64,000 nt of DNA, taken from positions 1,175,001 to 1,239,000 of the forward strand of contig LR746267.1 of NCBI GenBank assembly GCA_902729315.2, given 5' to 3'. Below, piece by piece: positions 1 to 13,000 of this stretch. Within the stretch, counting starts at the first letter, position 1. Each line of letters begins with the position of its first letter. Source of the stretch: Spirodela intermedia (taxonomy: Eukaryota > Streptophyta > Magnoliopsida > Alismatales > Araceae). Position numbers and translations under genes: made by a program. The notes below the pieces were generated by a model. It was not told where the DNA came from and searched no databases. It saw only the letters and a program-made list of their open reading frames with translations.

Positions 1-131
1 CTCTCATGGCCACCGAGGCGGTGTACAGCCTCCACGAAGCGGCCGTGGAGTTCCTCCGTCCACCGCAGTCGTGGCGCCTCCGACCGGTTGTACTGCCTCA
101 CTCCCCATCTCCGCCGCCCTCCCTTCATCAT
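1..131 (-). CDS. GARP (G2-like) MYB-type transcription factor, first exon, cut by window edge
   Basis: On the minus strand, two adjacent ATG codons (131-129 and 128-126) open a frame that runs to base 1 without a stop. It starts MMKGGRRRWGVRQYNRSE, continues with APRLRWTEELHGRF, then VEAVHRLGGHE, and reaches the edge in the middle of an Arg codon. This is the start of a plant GARP domain, whose usual form is V-R-P/Q-Y-x-R-S, then PRLRWT-x-(D/E)-LH-x-x-F, then A(V/I)-x-x-LGG, then ERATPK. The rest of the domain (ATPK and the SHLQ helix) would lie to the left of the window. Members are nuclear DNA-binding factors related to KANADI and PHR-like proteins; the subgroup cannot be told from 43 residues. 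The frame is also open upstream of the ATG pair, so the exact start is uncertain. A plus-strand frame over the same bases is its shadow. Confidence 0.75.
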   Translation of the reverse strand, partial: MMKGGRRRWGVRQYNRSEAPRLRWTEELHGRFVEAVHRLGGHE

Positions 132-193
132 CCTCTCAAACCCGATGGCGAAAGCCAGAAGAGCAAGCGAAGCTCCCCCTTCACGTCCTTCCG

Positions 194-201
194 TTTATAT
201 A
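194..201 (-). promoter_or_regulatory. Possible TATA box of the GARP gene
   Basis: The minus strand reads TATATAAA here, about 63 bases upstream of the first candidate ATG of the GARP gene. A start site about 30 bases downstream would leave a 5' leader of roughly 30-35 bases. The call rests on motif and distance only. Confidence 0.4.
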
Positions 202-1122
202 TGAACAAACAGAGGGCCGGAATCGCCTCCCAGACCAAGTCAAGCCATACATCCCCTCTCGCTGCCTTTCAAAAAGCCAAACAGCCCCCATCTTCCGAGA
301 CACGCCATTTTAAAGCCGACCAGCTCCCCCTCCCCTCCATGGTTGAAGTTAGGCTACCCTATATCCAGAGCCTCATCCTTATCTCTTCGAGTTTACTGAG
401 GTAGATTGAGCTAAGCTTTTTCTCCATGCTCATATATCCTGATCTTAGTTGCATAAATCCCACCCCAGGATCTAAATTCATCCTTAGTTTCTCAGTTGAC
501 ATCTGGGTCGTCTTCCCGCCATGGCAATTATTAAACTTGTCCACGAAGTCAGAAGAGATAGAGACAGTTCAGAGCAAGCTAGCACCCAACATTAATAAGA
601 AATGTGTGAAAAGAAGAAGAAGAAATCTGTGGGTTTTATTCACTGTTTTAAGTTTAGTAGGATGCTCTCTCACATCATGTTCATACCTGAAAAGTTCTGT
701 CAAGTATGCTATGAAAACGAGGACTATCTAGAATGAAGCAAATCATAGAATGGTCATATTTTATGTACAGGTTTGACTTTCCCCATTAATTGTAGCTGTA
801 GTTTTCTTTCCAAATGCCGTCAAGTTAGGCGTAAAAGCTCCCGATTTACTCTTCTTGTAAGAAAGATCTCCCAAAGTCAATCTCCAGCAAGCGACCCGTT
901 ACAGGTTTGCCAAAAAAGCGTGCCTTCACACACAAAGGTTGGGAGGGTAGAGAGGAAGTTGAAGAGAGAGAGAGAGAGAAACGGGGGGAGAGCCGAATAT
1001 TTGAAATGGTGAAAGAATTTCCGGCCAGTGGCCGTCGAAGTGGTTCGCCTTCGCGAAGTCAATGTTCGAAGTCGGGACATCAACCTAACCTTGGATGTCT
1101 ACGTTTGTCGGTCTGACAAATT
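202..1122. other. Non-coding upstream region of the GARP gene
   Basis: Apart from a short GA stretch near 967-981, I see no coding signal or recognisable element. Open frames of 60-100 codons occur on both strands but lack family motifs and splice context. It is probably the promoter and upstream DNA of the divergent gene at the left edge. Confidence 0.4.
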
Positions 1123-1189
1123 AAGAGAGAGAAAGTGAGAGAAAGAGAGAGAAAGAGAGAGAAAGAGAGAGAAAGAGAGAGAGAGGGGA
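1123..1189. repeat. GA-rich 8-bp minisatellite (GAAAGAGA)n
   Basis: GAAAGAGA-type octamers repeat about six times, then pass into plain GA. This differs from the pure (GA)n tracts elsewhere in the window because an interrupting AAA recurs every eight bases. Confidence 0.85.
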
Positions 1190-1494
1190 GTTACGATCTA
1201 TGTGGGATACCTTTCCACATAAAGACAGCTCCCATCTCAGTCGACGTAAAATCATACACGTCTTGAGATCCCTGTCCATTCCCCTATCGCCACAGTTCAC
1301 GTGAAGAGAAGCTCCTCGTCGTCCTCCCCATCACCTCGATGCGTTCTTGGATCCACGGACCTTCTCACCCCGCCCCCCGGACTTCTCACCTCCCACGTCA
1401 TCCGGTGGCGGCGCCGTCTTTTCCCGCCACTCCATGCAGGTGGCGTGCGGGGAAATCCCTCCTCTCCGTGTCTTCCCCCACCCCTACTTGACCC
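1190..1494. other. Non-coding, no recognised element
   Basis: GC-rich intergenic DNA between the GA minisatellite and the CT-rich tract. The frames crossing it are Arg/Ser/Pro-rich and show no domain. I see nothing functional. Confidence 0.35.
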
Positions 1495-1537
1495 TTTCTC
1501 TCTCTCTCTCTCTCTCTTTCTCACTCATTCTCTCTCT

Positions 1538-1576
<39 letters not shown>

Positions 1577-1615
1577 CTCTCTTTACCCTCTCTCTCTCTC
1601 CCTCCCTCTTTCTGC
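1495..1615. repeat. Imperfect CT-rich microsatellite block
   Basis: Long CT runs separated by short interruptions such as TTTCTCACTCATT. It accounts for the Ser/Leu-rich frames crossing it, which are not genes. Confidence 0.9.
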
Positions 1616-3200
1616 GCATTTGCCGAATTCCATGTGTCGACCTCACGGGGCCTATTTCAGAGAGGATTTGGTTGCACTCCCTGTTCGTGAGGATCAATGG
1701 TGATCCTGATCAACGATCAGGACGATAATGATTAGCCTGATCGCCGATCACTACAGCGACGACGAAGATTTCTCGGCCAGATTATTCTGATCCCTAAAAA
1801 ATCTACGGATTGAACGGTTCAAGAACAGCCACGACCAATGGTGATTTGATATCAGTACGGTCCCCTATTGGACTCGGTATAACGCACGTTGAAAACCTTC
1901 ACGAGCGGCTTGAGCATCTCTAGCTGCAGCGGGGTGCCGACAAAGCCGGCGGGCGGCGGGACACAAAGTCAAAAGGATTCGGAGGGCAGGAATAGTTGAA
2001 ACAGACACCTGGAAGGAATTCCATTTGTTTAATTGTGTTCATCTCAGCAGATGAAGGGAGGGATCACATCACTTTTACTTCCAACTTCTCAATCGGCCGG
2101 TAAGCCCACCCTACGTCCATTAGGACGTGACCTTACCAGCACTATGGTTTGCATTATATATAGTTCATAAATAATACATGACTATGTGGGGCAAGGCTGC
2201 TTCATTGGGGGTGGGCTTGGGCTTGGTGTCACCGGGCCAGGAAGGTGTCTCTCTTCTCCTTCACCTTGTGTCAGCCCTGGACATTGCCGCCGATGCCCAA
2301 GTAGCCTCTCTTGGCAAGCTTGGTTCGCTCCATGGACTTGTATTCTTATCCTCAAGTGGGAATATGCCACTCATGGTGGAAGACCTCTCTTCTCCCTAAT
2401 CTATTCTATAAATGGGGCCTTTTCTGTAAGGGAGTGAGATACATGCATAATTAACTGTCATGTGCCATGCCACTCATCGGTGCACCCTATGTGGCTAGTC
2501 GTCCATGTCATTGAGGCCAAATCATGCCAAGTTCACCTTGGTCAGGCGTGATACTCTACTTGAGTTTTACATGGCTCCACATGTGTACTATTGCCCTTGT
2601 GTGTTAGCGCACGTGTGGCCATGCACATTTTGCCCATGAGATTTAGGACTGTATCTTGTCAAACTCGTCTTGTCTTGCCACCCCACCAACTAGTGTGTTT
2701 TGGAGTGTGAACAGTGTATGCTCATGCGCATCATGTTGTGCCATCATGCTCCTCTACATGCTGGCACCATGCCACCATGCCCCTCTTCACATGTAGCGGT
2801 CATCTATGTGTGTTGCGCCATAGTGTGATGTGATGTGCCATCAATATGTGTTGTACATGCTTCACATAGAGCATTGACCTGCCTAGGTGAGGGGGTGATA
2901 GTCCACTCTCGGAACCTTGGTCCTTTGTGTTGAGGGTGTCACACTTGGGTCTAGGCCCAGGTTTGGTCCTTAGTTCCATGGCTCTAATTTGTCTCCCTTG
3001 TGGGTTTGTTGGACACTGGGCCGGTTGGTGTCTGCTTTTGGGTAGAGAGACTATGAATTATGATCGGTTGTATTTCAGGGAGAGTATTGATTATGTTACC
3101 TTCAATGGACATTATTCGATTGGTATAGTCAAATAGATGTGACCCACTAGTGAGTTGAAGTCAACTTGCTTAGATAAATAGCTAGATCTATACATACATT

Positions 3201-3201
<1 letters not shown>
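1616..3201. repeat. Unclassified intergenic repeat debris
   Basis: No gene is visible. Bases 1698-1760 are rich in GATC, with small stems such as CCTGATC/GATCAGG. Bases 2440-2880 are unusually dense in CATG and ATGTG words. The stretch 2880-3180 has the look of a retrotransposon LTR or untranslated tail, but I found no matching second copy, primer site or coding relic in the window. Confidence 0.3.

Positions 3202-3255
<54 letters not shown>
3202..3255. repeat. (AG)27 microsatellite
   Basis: An uninterrupted AG dinucleotide run of about 54 bases, some 750 bases upstream of the sulfurase start codon. It is followed by AT-rich DNA with two short (AT)n runs near 3314-3328 and 3412-3427 and a broken GA run near 3430-3450. 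Confidence 0.95.
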
Positions 3256-3260
<5 letters not shown>

Positions 3261-4007
3261 TGGATGTGCTTGTGAGGAAACATGAGGTCTTTAACTTTGC
3301 TAAGACCTATGAATATATATATATATATTTAGGGTCTTTTAGAAAAATACTTATCTTAGCTAGATAATTGGTTAATTAATTGTAAAAACGCCTAAGACTT
3401 ATGACGATACATATATATATATATATGTATAGAGAGAGATAGAGAGAGAGATGGCACAAGACTCCGTAGAATGAGTCTGAGAAAGTGTGTGAGACTCTCC
3501 AAGGTTGACTCTAGACCACCAAACTTCAAACACATCAAATCCCAAGTTTGACTCCGGTACCACGTTTGACCCATTTACTAATCTTCATAATTCAAATTTA
3601 TTGTATGATTTATTCAATTTTGATAAAAACTATCATCAATATAAATTTATTAATTTTGAGAATTTTTATATTAATTTTAAAAATACTTTCCTTTTAAAAA
3701 ATTGACTCTTACCTGATTAGCCTGGCCTCACAGTGCTTGAGGGCCCCCCTCGGAAACAATGGTCAAACCCTTGTAGAACGGTCGTGAAGTTGATGTAGAG
3801 CCACCGGGGCTCTACAGGCGGTAGGACCCACATGCGGCGGAATTCTAAATCCTTTTTAGGAAATGATGTGGTAAAAAATGATTAATATTTTTAGTTATAC
3901 CAGTTTTGCAGGAGTTTATCACAAGCAGGATTGCTGCTCAAGAGAGGCTTGGAGGGTCGGTGAAGCTGGGTTTGCCGCTCGACGCGAATTCATTCCACGG
4001 GGAGACG
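3256..4007. other. Upstream region of the sulfurase gene
   Basis: Non-coding. Bases 3590-3700 are very AT-rich. A GC-richer part from about 3906 is in frame with the sulfurase for 34 codons but opens only with TTG, so it is read here as 5' leader. The sequence TTTTGCAG/G at 3904-3912 could be a 3' splice site of an intron in the leader. No clear TATA box could be assigned. Confidence 0.4.
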
Positions 4008-7000
4008 ATGGAAGATGGGGAGGAATTCTTGAGGCAGTTCGGCGCAGACTACGGTTACCCAGGTGCAGAGAAGAAGGTCGAGGAGATTAGAGCTTCCGAG
4101 TTCAAGAGACTGGAAGGTGAGCTGCCAGAAGAAGAGCCTGAATTCGCTGCTTTGTCCAATGCCCCAGCCATATTTAACCTTGGCTGTTCCTGGGACGTGG
4201 GCCAATTTCAGGGCTTGTCTACTTGGACCATGCCGGGGCCACCCTGTACTCCGAGGCTCAAATGGAAGCCGTCGCCAAGGACCTCACTTCCAATGTCTAC
4301 GGAAATCCTCGTATCCAAGCATGCTGCCGCATTAGAACAAAGATTTTCTTTCGTTATTTATTAAAAATCTTGTTTTTTTCATTGTTGTTCATCCGTTTTG
4401 TTATCGGATATATACATTTTAGTTTTCTTATCCTGCCGGCCATCTTGAGACGATCATAATGTACGTAGGTAAACAGTACTCGTTAACTTTTGAGAGTATA
4501 GATAGCCAGAGCGATTCGAGCATGGCGACATCTGATGTGATTAGCGCAGCTCGTCAGCAGGTATTTTCCTCTCCGTTGTTGGTGCAGCTGAATTTTCTTG
4601 GGAAGAATATATGCCGTGTTTCTTCATCAGTGAAATATTTTTCCACGTTTTTTTAATTTCTTTATGGATCTTTTGAGCGATTTATTTATGCGTGTTAAAA
4701 TAGTTGAATACAAGTGGAGGAAGGAAAAAATATGGACAGACTGCAAAAAAAGCCTGGATATAATTGCTCAGCCCACAAGAGAAGCGATTATCAGAGAAAT
4801 ATCAATGCTGATCAATGGAAAAAACGTCAGACATGATTTATTTCTTGCTATGGCGTTACAAAATTGATATTGGTATGACTTAAGGTAGGCTTAATGTCTT
4901 GATTTTATGGTGCAGCTATATCAATCACCAAGTTAGTATCATCCTCCAAGTCAATCGACCAATGAAGAAAGGCATAGCTGGCCCATTTTCTGGGGGATTA
5001 TTTAATTTTAGTTAATGACCTTCATATTTAATTTCTCAAGAGGCCCATTATAACAGAGTTGGGAAATTTTTAGAACTCAGAAATTTGTTGAAAGATTTTA
5101 CTATTGTGTGTGATATGGATCATTATTTAAATAAAGTCTCTATGTGCTCGTGATTATTTCGAGAGTGATGAGATAAGGTCAACATCTAGATTTTATCTGA
5201 AGGGGAAGTCAATCCATGCAGTCAGTCTGCAAGTTAAGCCTAGAGGGGGGATAGCTCTAACCTTGGGCAACCTAAGGCTCCTAAATGAGTGGATTTGTTT
5301 TCTAGGGTGTAAAACCTTCTAATTTCGTACACTGACTCCTATGATTGAGAGCTAATGAGGGTAGATGGAGTTTTTAGTTTTTTTCTGAGATTTTTTTTTT
5401 ACTCATTCAAAAATGAGAAACATTATCCTCTATGATTTGGTTTTGTTTGCCATTTCTTTTAAAGATATTAACTGATCCCCAAAGGCTGTCGAGGATTGTG
5501 CTCAAATGCATAACTGTCTCTGTGCTATTCATTCAGGGGATTGCAACATTTTTTCATGATTCATGGTCATTTACTCTTTCTTGGTATAGCCTAGTACTTG
5601 GATTAACTTAATATTTTTTTTTAACCAGTTTTAAATATTATATACCGTCTGTATGCAGGTCCTTGAACTGTGTAATGCATCACCAAGAGAATATACCTGT
5701 ATTTTTACTTCTGGAGCAACTGCAGGGCTCAAATTGGTGGGAGAAGCCTTTCCTTGGAGCAAAGAAAGCTGCTACATGTATACGATTGAGAACCATAATA
5801 GTGTTCTTGGGATCAGAGAGTATCTTTCCCTTGAGAGATTCTATGTGTTTCCATGTTCATTTGTGTTTGGGAATATGCATGTGCATGCTTAATATGGATA
5901 TTCCTTCTGGGTTTTAAAAATTAAAATTGAAATATTTATTACTCTTAATTTTTTAGTATATATAAAGTTTATGAAAAGTTATAAAGTACTCCTGAAGAGA
6001 ACAGGAGTAATATGTTATGTCATTTAAAGAAATCATTTGCTGAAGGTTTTTATGCATTTCTATAGTGGAGATGAAAAAGTGAGAGGCATCAGCCATCATA
6101 TCTTCTTTGCAGGCTTCCAATGATAACTATGATGGCTGATGGCCTGCAAAGAAGATCAGGTTTAATCTCTCAAAAAGGAAAATTTCAAAAAGGATATGTC
6201 ATTTGCTTTATCATGTCATTCTGAGAAGATCAGGTTTAATCTCTCAAAAAAAAAAATTCAATACCTGATCTTCTCAGAATCAGGCCAGACCGATTTTAGA
6301 AACTTATAATTTGCTTTGTTTCCTGCACTTTATCAGTCTTTGCCCAATTTTTAAAACATTGAACACTGGAAATCGTTTTTCATCTCTTATTTTAGCTTTC
6401 CTGTGGATTGCTTCCCTTCTGTTTTTTGTGCCTAACCTATCAGATGAACATCCTAAAATTCGGTGCTTGAGTAACTTCCTCGTACCTTTATTAAGTTTCC
6501 TAAATCAGCATTTCCTTGGCAAAATTTGGGAAAATCTTTTTGCTTCGCATTTTCCTAGCGATCTCAGTTCATCATCATGCTTTCTGATTCACCAGATTTC
6601 TTTCAATTGACCTTCTTTACTGTTATTTTGCTTGAATTTCCATTCCACATCATTCCAAATGCTTGAATTTCCTCACGCTTTACACTGATTCCTTAGTTAT
6701 GATGTACTAGTTGTCTTCTTTTAGGTCGGTGTGGTATTTTTAGGTGGGGATGTAGATGAACACTTCAAAACTTTTTTCTATGAGAAATTTGCTGTTATGT
6801 TGCTCATGCATTTTCTCTGACTTTACAGGTTCTCTTGCATGTGATATAGTTGGGAAGTAGATATTAATTGCATGCTCGGTTGATTAATAGTAATCCGCCT
6901 AGATTACTGGACATTTTTTTTAGTGCTCACAAATTTGTTTTGCTGAGACGTTGAATCAATGATAAGGGTGGAGAATTTATTGGACGATGGAAGTTGGTGT

Positions 7001-10000
7001 GATCCATTTCTTCTCCTTACCTAGGTGCTATCTGTTTAAGTGAAAAATTCTTCAACCTAAAAGCCTCATCTTGCCTGAGTCTTGGCATCTTGAGTTGGGG
7101 GGGGGAGGGGGGGGGGATTAGGTGTATGACACCCATGTCTTGGTGTAACAGGTGCCTTTTAATTTCTCTTTTTTTTTATAAAATTCTGATAATTGAGACC
7201 ATGAGAATCCTGCAAAAAAGTGTTTCATGAGTAAATGTTGAGCGGCTACATGTACCATGTTCTGAGGTTGTATCCTGTTTAATATTAGAATGTTCATTTC
7301 ATGTTTTCTTTTGTGTATCCTTAATTTCTCTGTAGATATGCTCTTGAGCACGGTGCTTCGGCTCTGGCAGTGGATATTGAAGATTGCAAGCTTCATACTG
7401 GATTTTCTGCGTCCTATGATTCCATTGATATTTCAAAGCACCCTGTACAAAGGAGGGCTGCACTGAGATCTTCGGACGGATCTCTAAATGGTAAAAAGGC
7501 AGATAGTAGTGGATCATCAAAAAATGGAAAAAGTCCCGGTGTATTATTTTCATGATGTTTTTATTACAATACCACATTGCAAGAGACAAGTTGAACCATT
7601 TGGTGATATAGTGTCACTTAGCTTTGACGTGGACAACCAGTATATTTTACCTCATCATTTAGTTTGTTTGTTACAAAATGGAAATACTTTCATATAGTCT
7701 CTATTTTTCGTAAACAAAATTATGGATTGGATAATTGAGATATTTATGTTCTGTGAAGAAGAAGATATGGAAATTTCACGGAAATGATAGTATTAGGTGT
7801 GAATGCATCGAATATAATTGCTTTGAGCATCTTTTTTACATCTTGTACGCTATTGATGTAGGTGAAGTTTTCAATCTGTTTGCCTTCCCTTCGGAGTGCA
7901 ATTTCTCTGGTCGGAAGTTTCATCTTGATTTGGTTGAAATCATCAAGGGAAATGCGGGGAAAATTTTGGAAGGCTCAACAAAATGCAAGTGTGTTGAATT
8001 TTTTTACTTTAAAGTGATATTTTTATCTCTTATTTAATCCCATTTTCATTTATCTAGACAAACTAGTGAAATTTTTAGATACACTTGTATGTTTGTGGTT
8101 TCTACTTTGAAGTTTTCTGATACTTTCTTAAAGGATATCATGAAGGCTGTGAAACCACAAGGTTTATATTCATCATTTAATATATTTGAATAGTGTTACG
8201 GCGGTTACTGATTTTCTTTGTGAACAGCTGAGGGGATGATAAATGACGCAACATACATGAAGGATTGACTGGCTTATTTGTGCCCTGGCAGGGCTCAGTA
8301 ATGACTCAAAGTCCAGTGGGCATGCTTAGAAAAGATCAAGAAATAGAAAGCGTGCAGGGAATTGGTGGGTGGGAGGAGAAGACAACTAGGCCAGGATGGA
8401 GAAGCATTAGCAGAAGGGATGAGTGGGAGGAGAAAGCACACTAGAGCCGGTTGGTGAAGATCAGTTGCAGCTGCTGATGACCTGTGATCTGTACCAAAAT
8501 TCTTTTTCTGAGGAGTAAATTTATGTGTAAGGTTGGCAGGAAATAGTTAGAGGACTAGAGCATGCATGCATTCCGATTGATAGCTAGCCTTTTGGTCGCA
8601 ATGGGTTCCGAATCATCAACAATGGTCGCTTCATGTTGCTCCAAACTCCCGGTTTAGAGGGAGAGCCACGTGTTTGGTCGTTCTTATTAATGATGGAGCG
8701 ATTACTAGATGGATAAGTAACATATGAAGACATGCATAGATTATGTCATGGTAGAAATGCATTTTTTGATATCATGATAGAGAAAAAATTGTCACTCATC
8801 TCTAAATTTCAAAGTCAGGCAATTTGGAGATGGATGGAAGCAAGCGGACATTGTAATTGCTCTAATTTATCAGAAAGAATATGGAGATCCAGTTGTGTTT
8901 AGCTGCTAAAAGTAAATATTAAGAAAAATAAAGCAGAATCAGAAGAAGAGCCAGATGAACCGGCTTGTCTTTGGACTTTCTTAAAAGCTTAAGATAATCC
9001 TAATATTGTGTTATGAATGAAGAAAACAGATTGGTTGGAGAATAATTTGCAAGTAGAGAAATAGGACAATAATGGTTTTAAGAATAATTGTGCGATGCCA
9101 AAAATTAGCAAAGAGAAATCGAGTCTCTGAGGAATAAGATAGGGCTGCTTTTTATTAGTAAATGCATGAAATAATAGATTCTGCGCAGTTTATGCCTCAC
9201 TAATGGTTTACTTAAGGCATGTAGCCTGTTAAGAAAGTTTAGAGATTTCTCCATGTGATTTGCTAAAGAGGTGTTTGCTTACATTGTACTTAAAAAGTTA
9301 TAGCAATGAATTATATGGTAAAGCTGCTGTTAATGACACTCATGGGAGTAGACAGTTGTGGAGGTGGGACATGGTAGGAGGCAATCAAAACAATACATAT
9401 ATACTCATGTAAGGATCAGATAAAGGATAAATTCTATGTATCTTGCCAGGGAATTCCAAATGTTTTTTTTATTATATTTGATCATCTCTAGATGTTCTGC
9501 ACACATCATGATGACTTGTCGCATCATTACAATTTTGGTATTTTATATAATTTGGAGTTATATGAAAGATGATTGATTGTGATGATTAATTACTATTTTT
9601 GGTGTTACTATTACCAAAGTAGTGATGGTGGAGATACGAATTAACAGCATTAATATCAGCTTCATTTCCTTCTATTTCAACTTCACTTGCGATCACTCAT
9701 TTTTCAGAAACAGACACTCATTACTTGAGATATAATCATTGACATCATGTACATGTCTTGATTAGCATTAGACACATCAATGAAATGCATTGTCCACATG
9801 CAAGGGGATGAACACAGGATTCTTTAAATCTACCATTTTTATTAACAACATCATTTATCATTTTGGTTTTCTTTAATTTTATTTTGTGATGTGGCATGGT
9901 AATATATATCTGCATCTGTTGAATAAGAGTTCCCATATCGTGTTATTGTTTCTGGTTTGATCACCATCTTCCATAAATTTGCATTCTATTGCTGTACTTT

Positions 10001-13000
10001 CTAAGAAAACTGATCTACAGGTTGTATTTTCTTTCTTGGCATTAATGCTCCTCTTTTTTTCATCTTCTTTGATTTTTCCTATCATTATAACAGTTGATTA
10101 GAAAGTTTTCTACACAATTTATTTTGTTGAGGCAGTGGGAGATGGATGGTTTTAATTGATGCTTCAAAGGGATGTGCTACTGAACCACCAGATTTATCTA
10201 GGTTCCCAGCTGATTTTATTGTTATTTCGTTCTACAAGGTATCTGTTGATGTCCATTAGCCAGAATCTATTCATTTTTCTGTTTGCATTATTGTTTGCAT
10301 ACCGTATCCAGTCAGTTTTTACATCCTGTTTCTTTTTTGATTCTCATTTAGATGTTTGGCTATCCAACTGGGCTTGGTGCTTTAATTATTCGTCAAGGTA
10401 CAGTTCAGTATCACTACTGTTTTCACTTGTTTAATTGTCCATCATATGTCGACTGGTAAAAATAAAGCAGAATCTGGATTTATTGACCTAAAATACAACT
10501 CAAAAACCAATAGGATACAGTCAGGGTCCTTATGTCAATGCTACAATCCTTGTTAACTCCATTGATTTATGCTAATATTCTCCATTGTTGATTGCATCGG
10601 GCTATTTCATTTCTCTTTTAACAGATATTCAACCATGCTAGTCAAGTGATTTTTGTTTTCATTTGTCTGAAGAATATTCCTGAAATGATGGAGTTGACAT
10701 GTAATCATCATGTAGGAGTAGACTGGGAAAGATTCAACTGCTGAACATTTTTTCTTGAGTATCTCCTTGATTCCTGGGGTTCCTTGTCTAAACTCTTTTG
10801 ACTCTGTAGCTTTCCTGTAGGATTCCATGGACTGGTCAGTACTCCCTTTTGATGCTTCTGGTTCTTCATTGTACTATAGGCATCAAATCTCCAAATGATG
10901 TTATTTGATTCAATGATAACGTTTTTGAGAATTTCGTACTAGATCTGGGAGTCTCTTATTCAAAGATAGAATTCTGTGAGTCGGTTTTTTTTCAAGTCCA
11001 TACTTGTCTTTCTAAGTCACGTTCTTGATGGGCATTGCTCAGCTGACTAGTCTTTTACTGCAGAGCCTCTCCAATTAGGATACCATGATGAATGTAGATG
11101 TCACCATTCTTAGGAATTTATATTTCTTAACCTTTCTTGAAGTCATCTGAATACACGAATCTCATGAATTTTTCATTTTTAACCAGAATATTTGAAGGCA
11201 TATTAACCTGGTTACCCTTTTTTCCAGTATCAATAATGTATCGTTTTTCTATTTGACTAAATTCAGATTTTTTTTTTCCTGTTACTGCTCAGATGCTGCC
11301 AAATGGCTAAGAAAGACATATTTTAGTGGAGGTCTGTAACTGGATTCTCTGTTGATTTTTGTATCGGTTGATGGGCTTGATAGCATGTGCTTACGTCTTC
11401 TCTTTCTCCAGGTACAGTATTGGCTTCCATAGCCAGTATGGACTTTGTCAAGAGGAGGGAGAGCGTTGAACAGTTGTTTGAAGATGGAACTCTGTCATTT
11501 TTGAGTATAGCATCCATTCGCCATGGATTTAGAATAATCAACTCGCTTACTATGTGTGCAATTAGAAGGTAAGATGGTGCTTGGTTTTATATAGATATGG
11601 ACAATTTTGAACGATATCATTTTATTTGTAATTAGTGGACAACGGAGTGGGAAGAAACGCAAAACTGTTATTGGGAGAGTTACGTTTATTCACACAGCAC
11701 ATTGACTTCTCAAGTGTTTGTGCTGATTCCACAAGGAGATAAAGAATGATCGTCATATTGATTAGTCGTGAGGATACGGGCATGATAGGAAACTGAAAAA
11801 TAATAATGATCCAGTATATACTGACGGTCCAGAAACCCAGCAACCCCATCCGCCGGTAGTTGAAAAGAATAGTCCTCAAGATTCTCTAGCAATCTGGGAC
11901 TTTTGTCGCTTCATGTTTAGCTTGCTCTATGCAAGATTTAGTTGGTTTCTATATGGTCATTTGATTAATATTTTTTACCATGATCTCCTGAATGCACGTG
12001 GGGGAGACAGAGTCAGCTGGGATCTAGCTTCTTATTGATCAAAAGTTGAGCATTTCATTGTGCAGCAGGGGCTGAAACGCCTGCAACTCGAGTTGCAGCA
12101 AACCAAGAAACTTTAATAAACAAAATAGAGGGAGAAGACGAGCAGGGATGTGCATTAGAGAGGAGAGGATAGGGAGGGGGGTGGCAGCAGATCCGAAGCT
12201 TGCCTTCCACACAGGTGACGGCTCACATCCATTGCCAAGGAAGATGGCACCGGCGATGGTTGAAGTTAGTTTATGACTTACCCTGAACAAGAAATCTTGT
12301 CAATATTGACAACTCTGTATTCAATTATGCCACAATCTAGAAAAAAGGTTAGATATTGAGGACATGCAACAATCATTTTGTGCTAAGCAGCTTGCTTCTC
12401 CAAGCTATTTTTCGTTTTTTGTCATTAGTTGAGCATGCTTGATATGTTTACTGTAGATTGAGCGGCAGTGTTAGTGATGTAAGTGGGCTTTACTATAATA
12501 CCTGCAGTTGATCTTCTGTCATCGTGTGATTCAATCTTTTAAATAGTCACTTGGCAATCAATCTGCCTGTATTAAGATATAGAATAAAATTTACTTGTCT
12601 TTGAGCTGGAGCTAAAACAATGTAAAATCTTATCAAAAGTTTTCAGATAATTACTCCATGAGTGCGATAACTATGTATTCCTTGAATAATTCTATGATAG
12701 AAAATTGTCTTCTCATTATCATGGGCGATCACCATGCCTTCCCGAGAGAAAAACTTCTGATCCTTTTATTTTAAAAAAATAAAGTGTGGCTGTTACTGCT
12801 TTGCTTATATCAATAACTGGCCAAGTCATCCTGATATATTCACGCTTGTGAAGACTACTTTGTGTTATGTATTACTCTCTTCAATTTTGACACAATCTCG
12901 TGCCATGTATCTAGGTGCGCTTTGCACAATCACCATGGCCTCCCTGGCTGACTAACCTTCACCAATCGTCATCTTAATAGTTTTTTCTGCCACATTACTT

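Noticed and set aside
6-404. Plus-strand frame of 132 codons starting with ATG
   Set aside because: It lies over the minus-strand GARP exon, is Pro/Ser-rich and shows no domain; the opposite strand has a specific family match.
1297-1703. Ser/Leu-rich frames at the CT block
   Set aside because: They are translations of the (CT)n microsatellite.
3906-4007. N-terminal extension of the sulfurase by 34 residues
   Set aside because: It begins only with TTG. The ATG at 4008 gives the usual family N terminus, so the stretch is taken as leader.
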